64,000 bases of DNA, from assembly GCF_028618595.1 (NCBI RefSeq), contig NZ_JAQITE010000005.1, positions 34,868-98,867 on the forward strand. The letters are read 5' to 3'. The translations under genes and the position numbers were made by a program. Positions 51,041 to 60,579 of the stretch are shown here, piece after piece; position 1 is the stretch's first letter; every line of letters starts with the position of its first letter. This stretch comes from Bartonella sp. AU18XJBT. Lineage in GTDB: Bacteria > Pseudomonadota > Alphaproteobacteria > Rhizobiales > Rhizobiaceae. The notes below the pieces were generated by a model, which did no database searches, was not told the DNA's origin, and saw only the letters and a list, made by a program, of their open reading frames with translations.

Positions 51041-52513
51041 CTAAACTAAATTGTTCCATATACGCCCATCACGTTCCATGAGAATCGTCGAAGCAGATGG
51101 CCCCCACGAACCAGCTTTATAGCTATGAAACGGCTGTTTTATTGCTTCCCATCCCTCAATGATTGGATCAATCCAACGCCAAGCAGCCTCAACTTCATCA
51201 CGACGCATAAACAGTGTTTGATCTCCACGAATAACATCCATTAATAAACGTTCATAAGCATCAGGATTACGTTCAGAAAATGCGGAAGCAAAACTCATGT
51301 CTAATGGAATGTGACGAAACCGCATCCCCCCATAACTTGGATCTTTAATCATCAACCATTGTTTTACACCTTCATCAGGTTGGAGACGAATCACAAGCCG
51401 ATTAGAAACAATTTCATCTAAATCCACATTAAAAATATTATGAGGAATAGGTTTAAAAACCACAACAATTTCAGACATTCGCGTAAACATGCGCTTACCG
51501 GTTCGTAAATAAAAAGGCGTATTAGCCCAACGCCAGTTATCAATCTTAACCTTAAGCGCTACAAATGTTTCACTCTTACTCACTCTTCCCAGATCATCGA
51601 AATAAGACTCTACAGATATACCATTTGATAGACCAGAAAGATACTGCCCACGTACAGTATGCTGCCCTACATTATGGACATCAAGCGGTGTTAAAGAATG
51701 TAAAATTTTAAGTTTTTCATCGCGCACAGCATTAGCACTGTTGGTAAATGGTATTTCCATCGCAACCAAACAAAGTAATTGTAGCATATGGTTTTGAACC
51801 ATATCGCGTAGAGCACCAGTGCTTTCATAATATTCTGTACGTCCCTCTAACCCTAAAGATTCAGCAACGGTTATTTGAACATGATCAATATAATTGGAGT
51901 TCCATAGCGGTTCATAAAGTGTATTAACAAACCGCAATGCCATTAAATTTTGAACAGTTTCCTTCCCAAGATAATGATCAATACGAAAGATCTGCTCTTC
52001 ATTAAAGGCGCTTGCAAATACATCATTGAGTGAAACAGCTGTTTTTACATCGCAACCAATTGGTTTTTCAATGATAATCCGTGTTTGTGGTGTCACCAAA
52101 TCATTTTTTCCCAACTTCATCACAATGTCAGCAAAAAGTGACGAACCAACAGCCAAATAAAAAGCTCGAATATCTGCTGAATCTTGTGACAGAAGGAGGG
52201 CTAAATCCTCCCACCCTCGATTTGAGGAAACATCTACAGAAACGTAAGTTAAACGTGCAAGAAAATGATTGAGTTCTGTTGAATTCAGATCTTTTGGATG
52301 AATATGTTTTTCTAAAGAAATGCGAACAAAATTTTGATATTCTTCATGACTTAAGGAAGTGCGCGAAACCCCAATAATACGTGTTGGCTCACTGAATTGC
52401 CCAGCACACTGACAATGATACAAAGCCGGTAAAAGCTTGCGCAACGCCAGATCACCATTGCCACCAAAAACAATACAATCAAAGGAAGAAACTGGAATAA
52501 TTTTACGCGCCAT
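51041..52513 (-). CDS. zwf: Glucose-6-phosphate 1-dehydrogenase
   Basis: It oxidises glucose-6-phosphate with NADP(+), the entry to the oxidative pentose-phosphate and Entner-Doudoroff routes. The 490-aa product has CIVFGGNGDLALRKLLPALY (dinucleotide fold), IIEKPIGCDVKTAVSLN, and the active-site signature RIDHYLGKETVQNLMALRF. It is first in the zwf-pgl-edd operon. No cognate HexR gene or site was recognised nearby. Confidence 0.96.
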   Translation of the reverse strand: MARKIIPVSSFDCIVFGGNGDLALRKLLPALYHCQCAGQFSEPTRIIGVSRTSLSHEEYQNFVRISLEKHIHPKDLNSTELNHFLARLTYVSVDVSSNRGWEDLALLLSQDSADIRAFYLAVGSSLFADIVMKLGKNDLVTPQTRIIIEKPIGCDVKTAVSLNDVFASAFNEEQIFRIDHYLGKETVQNLMALRFVNTLYEPLWNSNYIDHVQITVAESLGLEGRTEYYESTGALRDMVQNHMLQLLCLVAMEIPFTNSANAVRDEKLKILHSLTPLDVHNVGQHTVRGQYLSGLSNGISVESYFDDLGRVSKSETFVALKVKIDNWRWANTPFYLRTGKRMFTRMSEIVVVFKPIPHNIFNVDLDEIVSNRLVIRLQPDEGVKQWLMIKDPSYGGMRFRHIPLDMSFASAFSERNPDAYERLLMDVIRGDQTLFMRRDEVEAAWRWIDPIIEGWEAIKQPFHSYKAGSWGPSASTILMERDGRIWNNLV

Positions 52514-52633
52514 GAACTTGTTTATTTTTCCATCCGATTATGAAATCCCATATCACTTATAAAAGCTTTCATCATTAAAGCAAACAGAACCTAAATAAGC
52601 CATTAATTTTCTTCATTTCAAGTAATGTTTCTA

Positions 52634-53923
52634 TTAAAAACGATCCATTAAAGAAAACCACCGCATTGCTAAAAATATAAGCGGATAACGCAAAACTCTT
52701 CCTCCCGGAAAAGATGAAATCTTTAAGTCCTGAAAATGGGCAAAACGTTCATATTTTCCAGTCAACCATTCTGCGTATAATTTTCCCATGAAAGGAGCCA
52801 GCATAACGCCGTGCCCTGAGTAACCGCCACAATAAGTCATCCTTGAGAAAAGTTGGCGAACATAGGGCATGCGCTCAACTGTGATGGCAACCGTTGCTCC
52901 CCAGCGATGGCTTAAATTGATAGAGTGTAATTGAGGATAAATTTCAGTAATTTGCCGTTTTATACGTTCATCTAAATTTACAGGATGCTTATTATCATAA
53001 CTTTCTACGCCACCAAATAAGAGACGATTATCAATGCTTTTGCGAAAATAGCGAACCATAAAACGGGAATCATCAACCGATTCCCCGCCTGCGAGAATTG
53101 AACTATGCTTTGGTAATGGGTCTGTTGCTCCAATATAAGAGCGAATAGAAACAATTTTTTTTTCAACAAAACGCTCCAGACCAAGTTTATACCCATTTGT
53201 TGCAAGTAAAACATGCTCTGCTGTTACACTGCCTTTTTCTGTTATCACTTTCCAATAGGCTCCCTTGCGCCTTACGGTCGTTACTTGTGACTTCTCATAA
53301 AGCTTAGCACCAGCTTCTTTAGCTTTTTTTGCCAACCCAATAATCAATTTTAAGGGATTGATATGGCCGGTATCCGCATCATAAATACCACCACAATAAA
53401 AAGACGATCCAAGTCGTCTAGATGTTTCAGCCTTATTCATAAAAGTAAGCGCATGATAGCCATAACGCTGCATCACCTCAATATGCCGTTGATAAGAGAG
53501 AAGCTCACGCCTTTTATGTGTCACAGAAAGCTGCCCTCTTATCAAATCACATTGACAATTAGGCATCGCGCTTAAAGATAAAATATCTCTTTTAGCTTCT
53601 TCTGCTAAATCAAACAGAACCTTACTTCGCTCAAAACCATACTTTTTTTCTAATGATTCTACCCATTGCCGTTGCCCTGTTCCCAGCTGTCCACCATTGC
53701 GCCCTGAAGCACCATCACCAAAACGTGATGCTTCAAACAAAACAACACTCACTCCAGCTTTTGCTAAATGATAAGCAGCCGAAAGCCCCGTAAATCCGCC
53801 TCCAATAATGACCACATCACACTGTCTGTTTTCACAAAAAGAAGGATAAGAGGGACATTCTTTTAAAGTATCCTCATACCAAGAAATTCCTGGAGAAATT
53901 GAATGATAATCTATCATCTTCAT
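52634..53923 (-). CDS. FAD-dependent amine oxidoreductase (PuuB-like)
   Basis: A 429-aa DAO-family flavoprotein. The FAD Rossmann motif is CDVVIIGGGFTGLSAAYHLA near residue 35. GDGASGRNGGQLGTGQRQWV follows, as in gamma-glutamylputrescine oxidases. TYCGGYSGHGVMLAPFMGKL near the C-terminus is the second FAD contact. It lies 5 bp after the glutamine-synthetase-like gene on the same strand, so the two are one operon; that partnership supports a role in gamma-glutamylated amine breakdown. The substrate is inferred. Confidence 0.85.
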   Translation of the reverse strand: MKMIDYHSISPGISWYEDTLKECPSYPSFCENRQCDVVIIGGGFTGLSAAYHLAKAGVSVVLFEASRFGDGASGRNGGQLGTGQRQWVESLEKKYGFERSKVLFDLAEEAKRDILSLSAMPNCQCDLIRGQLSVTHKRRELLSYQRHIEVMQRYGYHALTFMNKAETSRRLGSSFYCGGIYDADTGHINPLKLIIGLAKKAKEAGAKLYEKSQVTTVRRKGAYWKVITEKGSVTAEHVLLATNGYKLGLERFVEKKIVSIRSYIGATDPLPKHSSILAGGESVDDSRFMVRYFRKSIDNRLLFGGVESYDNKHPVNLDERIKRQITEIYPQLHSINLSHRWGATVAITVERMPYVRQLFSRMTYCGGYSGHGVMLAPFMGKLYAEWLTGKYERFAHFQDLKISSFPGGRVLRYPLIFLAMRWFSLMDRF

Positions 53924-53928
53924 AAAAT

Positions 53929-55356
53929 TTAAACATTCAGCAGGAGATATTCACGCTCCCACGGACTAATTACTTCCATAAAAGTTTCAAACTCTTGTCG
54001 TTTGATTGCGGCATAAGTACTGACAAACACATCCCCTAAAATAGCCCGTATCGCTGTATCTTGTTCAAACAAATTGACTGCCTCAATGAGCCCACGCGGT
54101 AACTCAATATTATCAGCGTTTACATTATTTGTCGCTGGCTCATCCGGCTCAATTTTTTGTTGCAAACCGATAAGACCACACGCTAAAGATGCTGCAAGGG
54201 CTAAATAAGGATTCGAATCTGATGAAGGAAGTCTATTCTCAACACGCCGCGCTTGAGGAACAGAACGGGGAACTCGAAAAGCTGTCGTACGATTATCATA
54301 TCCCCATCGCAAATTAACAGGAGCCGAATTATCAGGGACAAGACGTCGATAAGAATTCACATAAGGTGCAAGCATCACAAGTACCCCTGGCATATGTTTT
54401 TGCAATCCACCAATAAAATGGCGAAAACAGATACTTTCTTCACCATTTTCCTGTGTAAAAATATTCATACCGGTTTTCTTATCAACAACCGATTGGTGAA
54501 TATGCATAGCAGAACCCGGCTGCCCTTGAATGGGTTTTGCCATAAAAGTTGCATACATATTATGTTTTAGAGCTGCTTCACGAATTGTTCGTTTAAACAT
54601 AAAAACTTGATCCGCTAACTCAATAGGATCACCATGACGTAAATTAATTTCAAACTGACCTGCTCCTTCTTCATGAATGAGGGTATCAATTTCCAATCCT
54701 TGAGCCTCTGAAAATTGATAAATATCATCAATCAAATCATCGAATTCATTAACACCAGCAATGGAATACCCCTGTCCACCACCAATTGAACGCCCAGAAC
54801 GACCAACCGGTGGAACTAACGGATAATCAGGATCGGGATTTTTTTGTACCAAATAAAACTCAATTTCTGGTGAAACAACAGGGCTTAAACCCATTTTTGT
54901 ATAAAAATGAACCACCGTTTGTAAAACATTGCGTGGCGTATAATCCACAACATGACCATTTTGATACACAAGATCACAAATCACCTGTGCCGTAGGAGCA
55001 TCTTCCCATGGAACAATGCTTAACGTAGAAAGATCAGGCTCAAGGCGTAAATCACCATCTGCTTTAGGATATTCAAAACCATGACCATCTTCCGGATAAT
55101 CCCCTGAAATTGTTGCCATAAAAACTGCTGAAGGCAATGCCAATGATGTTTCCGATGTGAATTTTTTAGAAAGCATCATCTTGCCCCGTGGTACCCCTGC
55201 TTGATCAGGCGTAATACATTCAATATCTTCTACCTTACGGAAAGCAAGCCATTGTGAAACTTGTTCCCAATTGTGCACACCACGTAAACTTTTGAGAAAA
55301 CGAGAGACAGGTTTAAAATTTTCACTTTTCGTTTGTTTACCATTTTTTACAGCCAT
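53929..55356 (-). CDS. Glutamine synthetase-like gamma-glutamylamine ligase (PuuA-like)
   Basis: A 475-aa protein of the glutamine-synthetase superfamily. It shows the catalytic-domain landmarks SPEIEFYLVQKNPDP (Glu metal ligand), IHEEGAGQFEINLRHGDP, MAKPIQGQPGSAMHIHQSV and VNLRWGYDNRTTAFRVP. It lacks the C-terminal adenylylation Tyr context of GlnA, and its pairing with the PuuB-like oxidase supports ligation of Glu to an amine such as putrescine. It is the first gene of that two-gene operon. The accessory island begins upstream of it. Confidence 0.85.
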   Translation of the reverse strand: MAVKNGKQTKSENFKPVSRFLKSLRGVHNWEQVSQWLAFRKVEDIECITPDQAGVPRGKMMLSKKFTSETSLALPSAVFMATISGDYPEDGHGFEYPKADGDLRLEPDLSTLSIVPWEDAPTAQVICDLVYQNGHVVDYTPRNVLQTVVHFYTKMGLSPVVSPEIEFYLVQKNPDPDYPLVPPVGRSGRSIGGGQGYSIAGVNEFDDLIDDIYQFSEAQGLEIDTLIHEEGAGQFEINLRHGDPIELADQVFMFKRTIREAALKHNMYATFMAKPIQGQPGSAMHIHQSVVDKKTGMNIFTQENGEESICFRHFIGGLQKHMPGVLVMLAPYVNSYRRLVPDNSAPVNLRWGYDNRTTAFRVPRSVPQARRVENRLPSSDSNPYLALAASLACGLIGLQQKIEPDEPATNNVNADNIELPRGLIEAVNLFEQDTAIRAILGDVFVSTYAAIKRQEFETFMEVISPWEREYLLLNV

Positions 55357-55789
55357 AACATACCAACTTTACAAAATCCTTATTGTATCAGCCCATGCAT
55401 AAACGACACGAAAAAAATTTATCAACTGATATTTTTAAAGAATACTACAAGATTCATCAAGGTAAAAGAACTTTACGCTCAACAAGCTATCCTATCAAAC
55501 ATAGTGAAAAATTGATATTGCACACGATACATCGGTGCGAACCTTCTCCTTATATAAAACAGCGAGAAACACCATAGTGGACGCAACCTAATTTCGATTC
55601 AAATAATCATACATAAGCAAACATTGGCAAGCATCATAAAGACGAGATATTTAATTTTCTTTTGGCCGTAGAAATGCTTAACTAAAGGAAAATGAACTTT
55701 TCTTTCAATATGAAGCAAGTTTTGTAACCTCTATTGTTATTCACATAGAAGAAAACAGCCTAGGATAATGAATAGCTATGCCTTTACAA
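55357..55789. other. Spacer at the island boundary
   Basis: About 430 bp. No gene is supported; two overlapping frames at 55333-55577 have no recognisable product. The promoter of the PuuA-like gene should lie in its first 100 bp. This is the left boundary of the accessory island. Confidence 0.45.
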
Positions 55790-56175
55790 CTAATGCTTAC
55801 AAACCCTCACCCCGCCGTAATATGCGTAAATGTATTTTCAGGATAAGACATACGCTCAGCATTTCCGACATGAAACTTAACCATACCCTGCATAATAGAG
55901 CTATCAACCTTGTTCTGAGCGGATATCTATAGACTCTGCATTTATATCAATTCCCACCGCTTGACATTGCACTTCGCACACAATATTTAGAGCTGAAAAT
56001 ACAGTAGAGCATACCAAATCCAATAGATAGGATTTTTTGTTAATTGCGCCATGCGTGATCCAACAGTTGATAGTCTCCAACCCACTAGGAGGTGTGTTAT
56101 TTATATCTAAAAAGTCAAAAAATCAGGATATGAGAACACAATAATATCAATTTCCTTTGAACTAACGTTCTTCAT
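55790..56175 (-). pseudogene. SAM-dependent methyltransferase remnant
   Basis: Reading the minus strand from an ATG at 56175 gives MKNVSSKEIDIIVFSYPDFL. After a one-base loss in a T run (about 56117) it continues DINNTPPSGLETINCWITHG. Next comes motif I LLDLVCSTVFSALNI, in which two expected glycines are changed (LDLGCxTGxS in the family), then CEVQCQAVGIDINAESIDI with the acidic post-I residue. After stops around 55900, another frame gives VKFHVGNAERMSYPENTFTH. The order is that of a small class I methyltransferase cut off after motif III. It lies 59 bp after the PLP-enzyme remnant on the same strand, so they were one operon. It is not functional. Confidence 0.72.
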
Positions 56176-56234
56176 CGTCGATCTTCTACCATCATAAAAT
56201 CTTTTTTGTATCAGTTGCTTTCACATACTTTGAC

Positions 56235-56953
56235 TTATGATCTAGTGATACTGTGCAGATTGGTACACATCCCCAGAGCCAAGATTGTAATTAAGTTCGT
56301 ACCATTCTGATCTTTTATAGAGCTAATATTTGAAAATAAATAACCATAATCTTCAGATATAATACGCCTAGGTTCAATAATTACCGTCAGCTTATGTAAA
56401 TCACAACCCAATTGTGATAATGCCTCATAAATTTTACGAGGGTATTCGTCATTGACCGTCACGGCATCGCAGAACGCTGTGGACGTCGGATATCCCTCGC
56501 CTAGACTGATAAAACTTTTTTGATCCTTCAATGCGTAAATATCCTTTCCAGCCTTAGTTAAGGTGGATACTATCAACTCAGTCGAATTCAAATTAGAGCC
56601 CACATGCAAAGGCACCCCATTAAGCCTAATCCTATTGGATTCTAGCAAAGATAATGCGGCACGTAGTTCCGCCGCAGTCATACCAAAACGCGATCTATCC
56701 CCGTTTGCCAGTACATGGCACAATCTCAATGAGATTTTAGGCAATATGTCAAAATGGTGGGCAAGAACGATGATGTCATGTAATTCGATAATATATCACA
56801 CTGGACATTTATATGTTTTGTAATAGATAATTCTATCTCTTCTCGAAGTTTTACAGGGATATTTAAAAATATATCTCTACCCTCAAAATCATCTTTTTGC
56901 GCTAATGATATTTCATAACCAGACGCAAATTCCAAGCCCCAGCAACATGACAA
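56235..56953 (-). pseudogene. PLP-dependent decarboxylase / alanine racemase-fold remnant
   Basis: Two overlapping frames together read as the N-terminal TIM-barrel of a fold III PLP enzyme (diaminopimelate/ornithine decarboxylase type). The upstream frame gives CCWGLEFASGYEISLAQKDD and FLNIPVKLREEIELSI; then a shift; then PKISLRLCHVLANGDRSRFG, PLHVGSNLNSTELIVST and YPRKIYEALSQLGCDLHKLT. Next comes IIEPRRIISEDYGYLF, matching the family's E-P-G-R-x-x-V stretch with Arg for Gly. The segment with the PLP lysine and the C-terminal beta domain are absent. It is co-oriented with the methyltransferase remnant and divergent from the radical SAM gene. Confidence 0.72.
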
Positions 56954-57128
56954 TGATGCCCCGCACGTCCATTAAAATACCTTGCTTTTTCTCACCCTAG
57001 GCATTCATAGCCCGACCACGTAAAACAGGATACCAATTACAATATCAGACCATAAGGCTGCAAGAGAAAGTTCTTTTATATTTTTATCTTTATATTGCCT
57101 CTTAAACAAGCTAGCCTGTTCATATAAT

Positions 57129-57155
57129 AAGTTATATGTATAATACATATAACTT
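57129..57155 (+). promoter_or_regulatory. 12-bp-arm palindrome overlapping a likely -10 box
   Basis: AAGTTATATGTA-TAA-TACATATAACTT is a perfect inverted repeat with 12-bp arms and a 3-bp centre. It contains TATAAT (57139-57144), a consensus -10, with TGTTCA 16 bp upstream as a weak -35. It sits 20 bp before the micro-ORF start and in the divergent spacer of the locus, where an operator would be expected. The regulator is unknown. Confidence 0.6.
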
Positions 57156-57175
57156 CTACAAAAGGAGGATTCATT

Positions 57176-57199
57176 ATGTTCCGTGAAAATCTTTGGTAA
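57176..57199 (+). CDS. Seven-codon micro-ORF MFRENLW
   Basis: ATG to TAA encodes MFRENLW. It has a textbook ribosome binding site, AAAGGAGGA with AGGAGG 7 nt before the ATG, and a palindrome/promoter immediately upstream, so translation of something here is likely. If the TAA were a sense codon, the same frame would continue YTRVIGSPVARQ to a TAA at 57236-57238, a 20-residue peptide. The sequence between (GGTGA-TTGGG-TCACC, 57208-57222) could fold as a hairpin. Possible readings are a tiny precursor peptide for the radical SAM enzyme that follows, a leader peptide controlling it, or a prematurely stopped peptide gene. No homology is claimed. Confidence 0.45.
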   Translation: MFRENLW

Positions 57200-57271
57200 T
57201 ACACTCGGGTGATTGGGTCACCAGTCGCTCGTCAATAATATAGTGCAAGTTAAGAAATTGGGGGGTAAGCT

Positions 57272-58692
57272 ATGCAACTCGTGGATCATCCTTTTGTAAA
57301 ATTCGATCAACTCAAGCCGATTTACAACTTCACATATCCGTTATTTCGCACTATTTCAAATGAATTTTACGATTACCTAGACTTTAATAAACTAGCGCAA
57401 AGTAAACAGATTCCACAAGCGCGTACCATTTCTCTTTATTTGCATATTCCCTTTTGCGAAACCATCTATTCCTTCTGTCCCTTTCAGAAAGGGGCCTACA
57501 AGCACGTTAAGCAAATCGAATCTTATATGTCAGCGCTTACCACAGAGATCAGAACCAAAGGAAATTTCATTCGCTCGCTTAGAGGGCCCATCCGCAGCAT
57601 CTATATAGGGGCGGCACACCGTCGCTTTTGTCCGCAGATAATATCCGACACATCGGAAAAGTATTGCATGCCGAATTTGAGCTCTCTTCCTTAACCGAGT
57701 TTACACTGGAAAGCGAACCGAAGAGCGTCACACGTGATAAACTTTATGCTGCCCGTGAGATCGGCGTTAACCGGATCAGCTTCGGTATACAGAGTTTCAT
57801 TGAGCGTTTCCGATCATTGTTTAACCTCACCTCAACACGTGAACAAATCAACAATACCGTGGCTTGGTCACAAGAGATCATTGGACTTGTCGGTTTCGAC
57901 CTACTATATGGCATGCACAGCCAGCAAACTGAAGAACTATTATACGATTTGAAGCAAGCCAGCGAGCTTCATCCTGAAACCATCAACCTCTATGCAATCA
58001 ACAATCTGGCTATCACGTCGCAACTGCATAAGTCTTACGCACAAAAAGGGCTAAAGCCATCCAGCTTACAGCATCGACAGATGCTTCGCTTATTTAGCGA
58101 CATCGTTATGCGCAGCTGCGGCTATGCACCGTGTAATGGGCATTCCTATATCAAAATTGCCAATAACACTCCTCTAACGCTCGCTAAAACGAGTTCAGCT
58201 AATTATTTCCGCTATCACAAATATTTGCATGGTTATCATGACGATTATGTGGTTGGCTTCGGGGCGTCAGCAATGTCGATTCTCGGCTCACTCGTCACAC
58301 GAGCCAATCCTAGTCGAAGCGAATACATTACCGACATACAACTTAAAGGCAAATCCAAAGTATACTACAATTGGGTATCAGCGGAGCAACAAGCCTCCAA
58401 GGCTTTGTGTATGCGGCTACCTTATAACGGTTATGCCAAAAAAGAAAGAATTGACTGGACCGCACTCCCCTCTTTCGTATACAATAACCTACAACAGCTC
58501 ATAGGTGCAGGTCTCATCGCAGAAAGTGATAACGATCTCCAGCTGACTCAGCGTGGTTGGCAATGGTATTCCAACCTTATGTATTTTCTTCTACCTCAGG
58601 CAGATAGGAATATCTTGGACGGCTATGTCGCAAACATGCTGAATACAACCGCCGTACTTGATGGACCAGCGGAAACCTGTGTGGCATCTTAA
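57272..58692 (+). pseudogene. HemN-like radical SAM enzyme, frameshifted
   Basis: Two frames together give about 470 residues of a HemN/HemW/HutW-type radical SAM protein. The first (57272 to about 57610) contains SLYLHIPFCETIYSFCPFQK: the cluster motif should be CxxxCxxC, but the middle Cys is Tyr (TAT for TGT). At about 57610 the frame is lost: IYIGGGTPSLLSADNI is recovered only if one G is added to the run ATAGGGGCGG. The second frame then continues through FTLESEPKSVTRDKL, GVNRISFGIQSF and a HemN C-terminal region. It starts behind GGGGGG-TAAGCT-ATG and ends just at the binding site of the MFS gene. A nonfunctional enzyme is the likely state. Confidence 0.85.
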
Positions 58693-58702
58693 GGAGAAAA
58701 GA

Positions 58703-59923
58703 ATGTTCACGCTTTTTGCCAACAAGAACATACGCTATTTTTGCCTAACCGTTAGTCTGCTCGCCTTACTCAGCGGTGCTTTGCGCACTGCCATCCCGCT
58801 ATTAGCAAGACAATCTGGATATGGCGTAGTCGGAGTAAGTTGGGCGCAAGGTCTCTTCTCATTAGCGTGGCCAATTTTCGGTATCCTTGCAGGCGCTTTA
58901 CTTGATCGCTGCGACAAAATAAAACTTGCCACCTCGGCTCTCCTCATCTTCATGCTACTGCATATTGTACTGTTCGTACTGCTTATGATACAGATTGCTC
59001 CAGCCGAACAAATTTTCTTCTATGCAACCATTGCTGGATTCATCGTCGTTTCTGCCGAAGCTTATATAATGACGATTCCACCACTGATCATGGAGGGAGA
59101 GCGATTGATGACCTTCTACTCAATTGTCTTGTTTTTAGATTTCGGGGTCTCCTATTTTTTTGCCCCAGTCATAACAAGCAGCATTTTAGCGCATAGCACA
59201 CTGCTATTTCTTGGCCTGTTAATCGTGCTTTTTATCACATTGATTTTTACCGCTCGCCATGCTGTTCCAACATCGCCAACACTTGATAAAGAAAACATCA
59301 CTTTCCGTTATATCATTGCCGGCTTTCGTTTCATTTTTTCAAATCGGCATCTTACCTCCCTTACATTACTCACATTCTTTCTATCGGTGGTATTTGGAGC
59401 ATTCCTAACCTCGTTCATCTTCTTCGTTACCGACAGTCGGTATCTGGGCCTACATAGCAGCCAATATGGCGTGATGTTTGCAGCCTACGCGCTTGGTACA
59501 ATGGCAGGTGCCCTATTTGCGCCGCGTATACGCTATGCACCGGTGCGCCTAGCTGTTCTCACTGACGGTTTAGGAACGGTTGTCTTGCTGCTGATTCCAG
59601 CTTTTTCAAAAAGTGCTGTCGTCGTATGGGGCGTCACCTTTATTGCTGGCGTTGGAGCAAGCTTATGGTTTATTGGTGTTACTGCCTTCAGGCAGCGCCT
59701 CACACCAAAGCAACTTCTCGGGCGAGCTAATTCTGCTTTTCGGGTGATCGGCTATGCTGGAATGCCGGTCGGAAGCTTTTTGGTCGGCGTCCTTGGTTCT
59801 TTTATATCATTGCAGTTTGCTGCCGCCTTTATCGCTGGACTACTATTGGTGGCTATCGCGATAACGCTTCCATTTCTTTGGCAGGCTGATCATATAAACA
59901 CCCCCAACCCTGCCACGAGGTAA
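58703..59923 (+). CDS. MFS transporter (intact) of the island locus
   Basis: A 406-aa major-facilitator protein with about 12 hydrophobic helices, for example FCLTVSLLALLSGALRTAI (helix 1), SWAQGLFSLAWPIFGILAGA and LLDRCDK, the family loop between helices 2 and 3. The second half has VMFAAYALGTMAGALFAPRI and LLGRANSAFRVIGYAGMPVG, like the DHA3/exporter-type MFS group. The ATG at 58703 is preferred: AAGGAGA overlaps the preceding stop codon and gives correct spacing. It is the only fully open gene of its locus. GC content and codon use (CGC, CTG, GGC) are visibly higher than the core genes. Export of the locus product is inferred. Confidence 0.87.
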   Translation: MFTLFANKNIRYFCLTVSLLALLSGALRTAIPLLARQSGYGVVGVSWAQGLFSLAWPIFGILAGALLDRCDKIKLATSALLIFMLLHIVLFVLLMIQIAPAEQIFFYATIAGFIVVSAEAYIMTIPPLIMEGERLMTFYSIVLFLDFGVSYFFAPVITSSILAHSTLLFLGLLIVLFITLIFTARHAVPTSPTLDKENITFRYIIAGFRFIFSNRHLTSLTLLTFFLSVVFGAFLTSFIFFVTDSRYLGLHSSQYGVMFAAYALGTMAGALFAPRIRYAPVRLAVLTDGLGTVVLLLIPAFSKSAVVVWGVTFIAGVGASLWFIGVTAFRQRLTPKQLLGRANSAFRVIGYAGMPVGSFLVGVLGSFISLQFAAAFIAGLLLVAIAITLPFLWQADHINTPNPATR

Positions 59924-60579
59924 CGGCTGCTTTTTCAAAAAGACACGGTCAAAAAAGGCACACATACCCTATTACGCAATCGATTGATCTGTTCTTTGGA
60001 CGAGGAAATTATAACCGTAATGGCTGATAGAGCCAGCGGCACTAATGAAAGCAGCCGCGTTAAAGGCAAAATAGCCCCTTTACGTTGCATTGGGCGCTGA
60101 TCTCAACGCCTATATGAAGGATGCAGAGAGCTTATAGCGTACGGATCGCAATTCTTAACTAAAAACTCCGCCCTAGCAATGCCCACTTATACTCCAGTTA
60201 ATCTGTCACCCGCTGGACATCTAAATGCCTCACCCCTTTACTGCTCCTCAAAATACATTTTGCTGCACTTACGCGCCGTATTCTTCCTTTGTAATTAAAA
60301 GAGCAGCCCTCCTTTCCTAATTTAGGATCTCTGCCTACACAACGCAGCAACAGATGCGAACATATATGCAATCACGCCTTAGGACCTGCATAACAGAAAG
60401 CTGAGTTCGAGAGATTCATAAAGCCTATATCCCAATAAATGTGCCACTCAATCTACCTTTTAAAAGGGCGGCTTTATATAAACCGTTAGAGCAAACTATG
60501 AAATCCTTCGGTGTATTAGAAATAATTGGCGGTTTTTACCTCAGACCAATGTTGATTGACTTTTACTCGTGCATATACG
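59924..60579. other. Decayed island sequence, no gene recognised
   Basis: About 650 bp of mixed composition, more GC-rich than core spacers. Short protein-like runs occur (for example GTNESSRVKGKIAPL at about 60035-60090) but I cannot identify them. The open frame at 60441-60632 is not convincing; its 3' part overlaps the Fic remnant in another frame. Confidence 0.4.

Noticed and set aside
55333..55577. Two overlapping ORFs upstream of the PuuA-like gene
   Set aside because: Overlap each other and the PuuA-like start; composition is that of spacer DNA.
57176..57271. Micro-ORF as a classic trp-type attenuator leader
   Set aside because: Only one Trp codon, no tryptophan genes downstream, and no terminator stem with T run after it.
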